Origin: DATMBL01 sp050735975
Lineage (GTDB): Bacteria > Desulfobacterota > Binatia > UBA9968
Assembly: GCA_050735975.1 (NCBI GenBank)
Contig: JBOHVS010000184.1
Span: 1 to 9,916 of the forward strand
DNA: 9,916 nucleotides
Direction of reading: 5' to 3'
The notes under the pieces are model-generated. The model saw only the letters and a program-made list of their open reading frames with translations. It ran no database searches and had not been told where the DNA came from. This document shows, piece by piece, positions 6,672 through 9,916 of this stretch. The position numbers and the translations under genes are program-made. Every line of letters starts with the position of its first letter. Within the stretch, counting starts at the first letter, position 1.

Positions 6672-8030
6672 CTACTCCTTGGGGCTCCGGCTCAGGATAA
6701 GTCCTTGCAAGCTTTTCCCCCCCAACGCGTCGGTGACGGAATGGTCGACGTCGCGCAGCAATTCATCAATTTCCTGTTCGTCTCGGTCCCGGCCTCCACG
6801 ACTCCTTCTCGTTTCGGCGGAAGCTCTGACGCAATCCAAAATCTCCTTGAGACTGATCCGTTCCGGATCGCGTGAAAGTACAAAACTTTCTTCCTCGGCG
6901 AGCGGCAACAGTATGTTTTTCTGGTGGAACGTCGTCATGAATTCCTTAACCAGGGCGGCCGACAAATGCAGTTTTGCCGCGAGCTCCGAGACATTTAGCG
7001 GCGGCAAGCCATGATAGAAGTTGCGTCCGATGTGAAGCATCATCAGCAGGGCTAGTTTTTCACGTCCAGCGCCGCTCTGCGCCAACAGCTCTCTTTCGCC
7101 TTCGTAGAAGCGGATATGCTGATGCGCATAAGCCACCTGGGCTCCGAGCAGCACGATCACCCAGCCAATGTGCATCCATAACAAGAACAGGAGCAGGATG
7201 GCGAAGCTGGAGTAGATCGCGTAATAGCGCGTCGATGACGCGACAAACACCGCGAATCCCCAGCCGGCGGTCCCCCACAAGATCGCCGCGACTAAGCCGC
7301 CGATGATCGCGGACTGGAGCTTTACTCGCGTGTTGGGGATGAAAACATACATGAACGTGAACGCGCCCCAGACGGTTACGTAGGGCACCAATGTTAGCAG
7401 CGCCAGCATTACGGTGCCGAAGGGCTCTATGGAGATGAGGGCCTTCACGAAGGCGTTGCTTTGCAGTGTGGCGGTGATCGTTACCGCGGCGAAGACCAAC
7501 ACCGGCCCGACCAAAATTACGCTGAGATAATCGCTGAACTTGCGCGCGAGTTTTCGCGGCGCTTTGACTCGCCATATATAGTTGAAGGCCTCTTCGATCG
7601 TTCCCATGAGAGACAACACGGTGACAAACAGGGTGACCAGGCCGATACTTCCCAGCGCGCTGGCGCTCATCCGATCGACGAATGCAATCAAGTGGCCGGT
7701 AATCTCTTGACCCTTCTCGCCGAGGGGAGCCAAGGCTTCGAAAAGAGCCGGCTCCATACGGTTGTGAACGCCGAAAGCCTTCAGGATAGAGAAAACCACG
7801 GCCAACAGCGGGGCGAGGGAGAGAAGCGTTTTGAAAGCCAGCGCCATCGCTTGAAGCTTCACCAGGCTTTCGATAAAGCCATGGCCGACCATGAGGCAAA
7901 TTTTGATGGAGGAGTTCAGCAGCCTTTTAAGCCGGGTAAGGTCAGCCGAATCACCGTCCCAGAGTGACTCCAGGACTTTGCTTTTGATGTGCTGGATTGA
8001 GCGCTTTTTTCCCGCCGAGGAGGTCGTCAT
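6672..8030 (-). CDS. YihY/BrkB-family inner-membrane protein
   Basis: This 452-residue protein has the YihY/virulence factor BrkB core of six membrane helices, at roughly 52-86, 125-142, 168-190, 203-230, 239-263 and 274-302. Characteristic stretches are ALAFKTLLSLAPLLAVVF (63-80), GTIEEAFNYIWRV (143-155) and SSFAILLLFLLWMHIGWVIV (274-293). These match the 'LAF...L.PLL', 'ALN.IW' and 'LW.Y..W.I.L.GA' blocks of the family. The name RNase BN once attached to it is a historical misassignment; its biochemical role is not established. Residues 320-400 add a soluble domain resembling a winged helix (NVSELAAKLHLSAALVKEFM, 346-365), and a charged Arg/Glu tail follows. The ATG at 8028-8030 is the only start before an upstream TGA, though its ribosome-binding site is poor. 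It converges on the AsmA gene. Confidence 0.9.
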   Translation of the reverse strand: MTTSSAGKKRSIQHIKSKVLESLWDGDSADLTRLKRLLNSSIKICLMVGHGFIESLVKLQAMALAFKTLLSLAPLLAVVFSILKAFGVHNRMEPALFEALAPLGEKGQEITGHLIAFVDRMSASALGSIGLVTLFVTVLSLMGTIEEAFNYIWRVKAPRKLARKFSDYLSVILVGPVLVFAAVTITATLQSNAFVKALISIEPFGTVMLALLTLVPYVTVWGAFTFMYVFIPNTRVKLQSAIIGGLVAAILWGTAGWGFAVFVASSTRYYAIYSSFAILLLFLLWMHIGWVIVLLGAQVAYAHQHIRFYEGERELLAQSGAGREKLALLMMLHIGRNFYHGLPPLNVSELAAKLHLSAALVKEFMTTFHQKNILLPLAEEESFVLSRDPERISLKEILDCVRASAETRRSRGGRDRDEQEIDELLRDVDHSVTDALGGKSLQGLILSRSPKE

Positions 8031-8081
8031 AGAGGTGACAACGATGAGCCGCTCTCAGTCGCCAGAGAGGAGATATTCGCG

Positions 8082-8111
8082 AGTGTAACAGTTTTGCCGG
8101 GCGCTCGGCAA
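8082..8111 (-). promoter_or_regulatory. Candidate promoter for the YihY-family gene
   Basis: On the minus strand TTGCCG (8106-8111) and TACACT (8082-8087) are 18 bases apart, with four of six matches each. Transcription would begin near 8075, about 45 bases before the ATG. It is the best pair seen by eye in this gap. Confidence 0.35.
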
Positions 8112-8237
8112 AGTCCCCTGAGCCAGGGAACGCTTCCGACTCGTTTGCCCCTTTGTATCGCCTAAAAATGCGATCGGATGAAGTGCTTGCACTCTAACAC
8201 AATAACTCTTTGGCTTGCACGTCCTCATACAATCACA

Positions 8238-8255
8238 ATTTGCTGCGGCGCAAAT
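8238..8255. promoter_or_regulatory. Upstream dyad, ATTTGC-N6-GCAAAT
   Basis: Perfect 6-base arms ATTTGC (8238-8243) and GCAAAT (8250-8255) flank TGCGGC. Spacing and size suit a dimeric helix-turn-helix regulator. It lies just after the TACAAT hexamer and 68 bases (centre to centre) from the second dyad. It may be chance. Confidence 0.3.
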
Positions 8256-8305
8256 ATTCGCCCACAGGGGGTGCCTTTGGCCGCTCTCATTAAAATTTCT
8301 GGACA

Positions 8306-8323
8306 AAGACGTCCAGACGTCTT
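8306..8323. promoter_or_regulatory. Perfect 18-base dyad before the methyltransferase start
   Basis: Arms AAGACGTC (8306-8313) and GACGTCTT (8316-8323) are exact reverse complements around CA. Each arm contains the palindrome GACGTC. The dyad ends 14 bases before the ATG at 8338 and begins about 10 bases after TAAAAT (8291-8296), so it would cover the start of transcription or form a hairpin at the ribosome-binding region. This is the arrangement expected for autoregulation of a methyltransferase, by the protein's own winged-helix region or another factor. Confidence 0.5.
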
Positions 8324-8337
8324 ACTGTCAGTTTTAC

Positions 8338-9510
8338 ATGCCGCAACGCAAAACTTCGAAAGATAACAGTCTCCGCCGCCAGCCAGGGGAAGTTCGTGAT
8401 GCTATCATGGCTGTATTGTCTAGCAAGCCACGCGGAGCAGCAGTTCCTGAGATTGAGGATGGAGTGCGAGACCTTATCGGTGAGGCGGCTTCCTCAAGCA
8501 TCCGTTCCTACCTTCGCCTGAACGCAGACTCACTTTTCCGTCGCGCAGATCGCGGCCTTTACATGTTGCGCGAAGCGCCTGCGGAGTACGTGCCAAGCGC
8601 GCGCGGCGAGACCCCTGTAAAGTCATACTCATTCGGCCGTTCAAGACTTCTTGAGGCCGATTGTATGAGCTGGCTTCAACGGCAGCCCGAAAATTCAATT
8701 CATGGTGTGGTGACGGACCCGCCTTACGGCATGGTCGAGTACACTCCTATCCAACAGGCGAAGCTTCGCATAGGCAAGGGCGGGATCTGGCGAATTCCTC
8801 CGTCGTTTGATGGCACAAAGCGCTCACCACTACCTCGCTTCACAGTTCTTTCCACAGATGACCTTGAGAAGCTTGCGAGCTTCTTTCTTGAATGGGCGCG
8901 GACCTTGCTTCCCGTTCTTGTACCCGGTGCCAACGTCGTTGTGGCGAGCAATCCCCTCTTATCGTACGTTGTTTCCGGAGCGCTGGCGCGGGCAGGGCTA
9001 GAAAGACGCGGGGAAGTCGTCCGCTTGGTAATGACGATGAGAGGAGGTGATCGGCCTAAGTCTGCTCACGAAGAATTTTTTGGAGTAAGTGTCATGCCCC
9101 GTTCAATGTGGGAACCATGGCTTATTTTCCGAAAGCCAATCGAAGGTCGAGTGCAGGATAATCTCCGAAGGTGGAAGACAGGAGGTTTCAGACGACCATC
9201 AAAGGACCGACCTTTTGGCGATGTGATTCCATCGGCGCCTACACACAAGGCTGAGCGGAATCTCGCGCCTCATCCGAGCCTGAAGCCCCAGGCATTCTTG
9301 CGGACATTAGTAAGAGGCGTCCTACCGCTCGGAGAAGGAATCGTCTTAGATCCCTTCGCCGGGTCTGGCTCTACCCTAGCGGCCGCAGAGGCAGTTGGTT
9401 ACGAAAGCATCGGGATTGAGATGGACTCGCGATACTTTGAACTAGCTTCCAAAGCGATTCCAAAGCTCGCGGCATTCAAGAACGGAGGAATTTATTCGTT
9501 TAATCTATAA
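8338..9510 (+). CDS. DNA methyltransferase (beta-class, DPPY) with N-terminal winged helix
   Basis: This predicted S-adenosylmethionine-dependent DNA methyltransferase has 390 residues from the ATG at 8338. The TTG at 8215 is less likely because the extra 41 residues look non-coding. Catalytic motif IV DPPYGM is at residues 127-132. HPSLKP (312-317, motif X-like) precedes the cofactor motif I DPFAGSGST at 338-346, and then IGIEMDSRYFELA at 358-370. Motif IV before motif I marks the beta class, and DPPY favours adenine N6 over cytosine N4. The long middle (about 131-311), with many Arg and Lys, would hold the target-recognition region. Residues 17-77 (VRDAIMAVLSSKPRG ... RRADRGLYML) look like a winged-helix domain. 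No nuclease gene is adjacent here, so it may be solitary or its partner may lie beyond 9916. Target unknown. Confidence 0.9.
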   Translation: MPQRKTSKDNSLRRQPGEVRDAIMAVLSSKPRGAAVPEIEDGVRDLIGEAASSSIRSYLRLNADSLFRRADRGLYMLREAPAEYVPSARGETPVKSYSFGRSRLLEADCMSWLQRQPENSIHGVVTDPPYGMVEYTPIQQAKLRIGKGGIWRIPPSFDGTKRSPLPRFTVLSTDDLEKLASFFLEWARTLLPVLVPGANVVVASNPLLSYVVSGALARAGLERRGEVVRLVMTMRGGDRPKSAHEEFFGVSVMPRSMWEPWLIFRKPIEGRVQDNLRRWKTGGFRRPSKDRPFGDVIPSAPTHKAERNLAPHPSLKPQAFLRTLVRGVLPLGEGIVLDPFAGSGSTLAAAEAVGYESIGIEMDSRYFELASKAIPKLAAFKNGGIYSFNL

Positions 9511-9521
9511 ATCTAATTTGA

Positions 9522-9562
9522 CGCAACTCATTGATCCTTGCCGAATGAGTTGAGCTGCTTTT
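9522..9562 (+). terminator. Hairpin terminator-like structure after the methyltransferase
   Basis: CAACTCATT (9524-9532) and AATGAGTTG (9544-9552) are perfect 9-base arms around an 11-base loop, extended by one more pair after a mismatch. A run of four T (9559-9562) follows seven bases later. It starts 12 bases after the methyltransferase stop. The stem is AT-rich and the T-run short, so termination would be weak. Confidence 0.45.
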
Positions 9563-9728
9563 GAGGGTTCGGTTTCAACGTCCAACGCAGGGTGTCAGTT
9601 ACTAAGACTTATTCCCTTTTGCTGTCTTTGAGTTAAAAACTCGCGAAGGACGTTCATTATTAGAAATCCGTTTTGTTGCCCCAACGAGTCTCTTTGACAC
9701 AATATCCAGGCCGAATATCGCGCGCTGA

Positions 9729-9916
9729 TTAACTTTTCGCCTCCCATATCTCCAAAACCTTCTGGACAGCCTCTTCAACTTCGGCACGCGCCTCCCATCT
9801 TTCATGACCCCTTGCCAAAAGCTCGTCGTATTTAGTCTCCCGATGCCGGATGTGAGCGATCAGAGCTAAACGCACTGCTTCTTGATCCAACGCTTTGGCG
9901 AACGCGGACCGCCCGA
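9729..9916 (-). CDS. C-terminal end of a DUF2293-like protein (partial)
   Basis: A frame open from the window edge to a TAA at 9729-9731 gives 62 residues, from GRSAFAKALDQEAVRLALIA through HIRHRETKYDELLARGHERW to EARAEVEEAVQKVLEIWEAK and a final Ser. The pattern 'D.EAV..A..AHIRH..T.YD.LL..G..R..AR..V...V..VL..W' is what I recall of DUF2293, a domain of unknown function. Its start lies beyond 9916. A longer-looking overlapping frame (9602-9805, very basic) is a shadow. The gene converges on the methyltransferase. Whether the two are functionally linked cannot be told from this end alone. The coding quality (amphipathic, charged helix) is good; the family name is from memory. Confidence 0.65.
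   Translation of the reverse strand, partial: GRSAFAKALDQEAVRLALIAHIRHRETKYDELLARGHERWEARAEVEEAVQKVLEIWEAKS

Larger units (their letters stand above)
8031..8337. other. Divergent regulatory gap between YihY gene and methyltransferase
   Basis: This 307-base stretch lies between the two divergent start codons. I see no convincing gene in it. The methyltransferase frame stays open to a TTG at 8215, but that extension (residues rich in Cys, Phe, Gln) looks non-coding. The gap contains the YihY promoter candidate and two 18-base dyads listed separately. It also holds -10-like hexamers TACAAT (8228-8233) and TAAAAT (8291-8296) on the + strand, without good -35 partners. Confidence 0.5.

Noticed and set aside
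7060..7899. 279-residue open frame inside the YihY gene, same strand
   Set aside because: It is a shadow of the YihY frame: low-complexity Arg/Gly/Ser-rich translation with no domain, whereas the main frame has clear family motifs.
8215..8337. N-terminal extension of the methyltransferase from a TTG
   Set aside because: No ribosome-binding site, odd composition, and it would bury both dyads and the -10-like hexamers in coding sequence; the ATG at 8338 leads directly into the conserved region.
9520..9560. Integron attC-like site (inverted arms ending GTTGAGC)
   Set aside because: The right end fits GTTRRRY, but the left end ACGCAAC breaks RYYYAAC, the element is too short, and there is no integrase or cassette array. 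A terminator hairpin explains it better.
9630..9642. GAGTT-AAA-AACTC mini hairpin
   Set aside because: Five-base arms in AT-rich sequence without a T-run; too likely by chance.
9602..9805. 67-residue basic ORF on the minus strand
   Set aside because: It overlaps the much more protein-like DUF2293-type frame ending at 9729, has biased Arg/Lys content and no recognisable domain.

Overview
The window looks like a chromosomal segment from an uncultured, moderately GC-rich Gram-negative bacterium. An AsmA-type protein implies an outer membrane. Gene style (LivHMGF, a YihY/BrkB protein with a C-terminal tail domain, frequent TTG/GTG starts) fits Deltaproteobacteria-like or related soil/sediment lineages such as Binatota, NC10 or Rokubacteria. 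That placement is by impression only.

Layout, left to right. Positions 1-272 hold a decayed 3' end of a DMT/EamA-type membrane transporter on the + strand, broken by frameshifts. Convergent to it is an intact rhomboid-family intramembrane serine protease (273-980, -). After a 220-base gap carrying an imperfect palindrome comes a tight minus-strand ABC transporter operon. In transcription order it is livH (TTG start, 4889), livM (GTG start overlapping the livH stop), livG (2-base gap) and livF (14-base overlap). It encodes both permeases and both ATPases of a branched-chain amino acid (HAAT) importer but no substrate-binding protein. A 195-base divergent promoter region (4890-5084) separates it from an AsmA-family gene on the + strand (5085-6605). 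That region holds overlapping back-to-back promoter-like hexamers, a small dyad and a possible 16-codon leader ORF. The AsmA gene converges on a YihY/BrkB-family membrane protein gene (6672-8030, -), with a 46-base imperfect palindrome between the two stops.

The right end is different in character. A solitary DNA methyltransferase with an N-terminal winged-helix-like region (8338-9510, +) is preceded by two 18-base dyads, one perfect and close to the start codon, and followed by a terminator-like hairpin. No restriction endonuclease lies beside it in the window. The last 188 bases contain the C-terminal end of a minus-strand gene resembling the DUF2293 family, cut by the window edge.

The transporter, AsmA, YihY and rhomboid genes are ordinary housekeeping or envelope genes. 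I do not see a clear new multi-gene system. The most notable points are the methyltransferase with its operator-like dyads, the structured non-coding elements between genes, and the gene remnant at the left edge.
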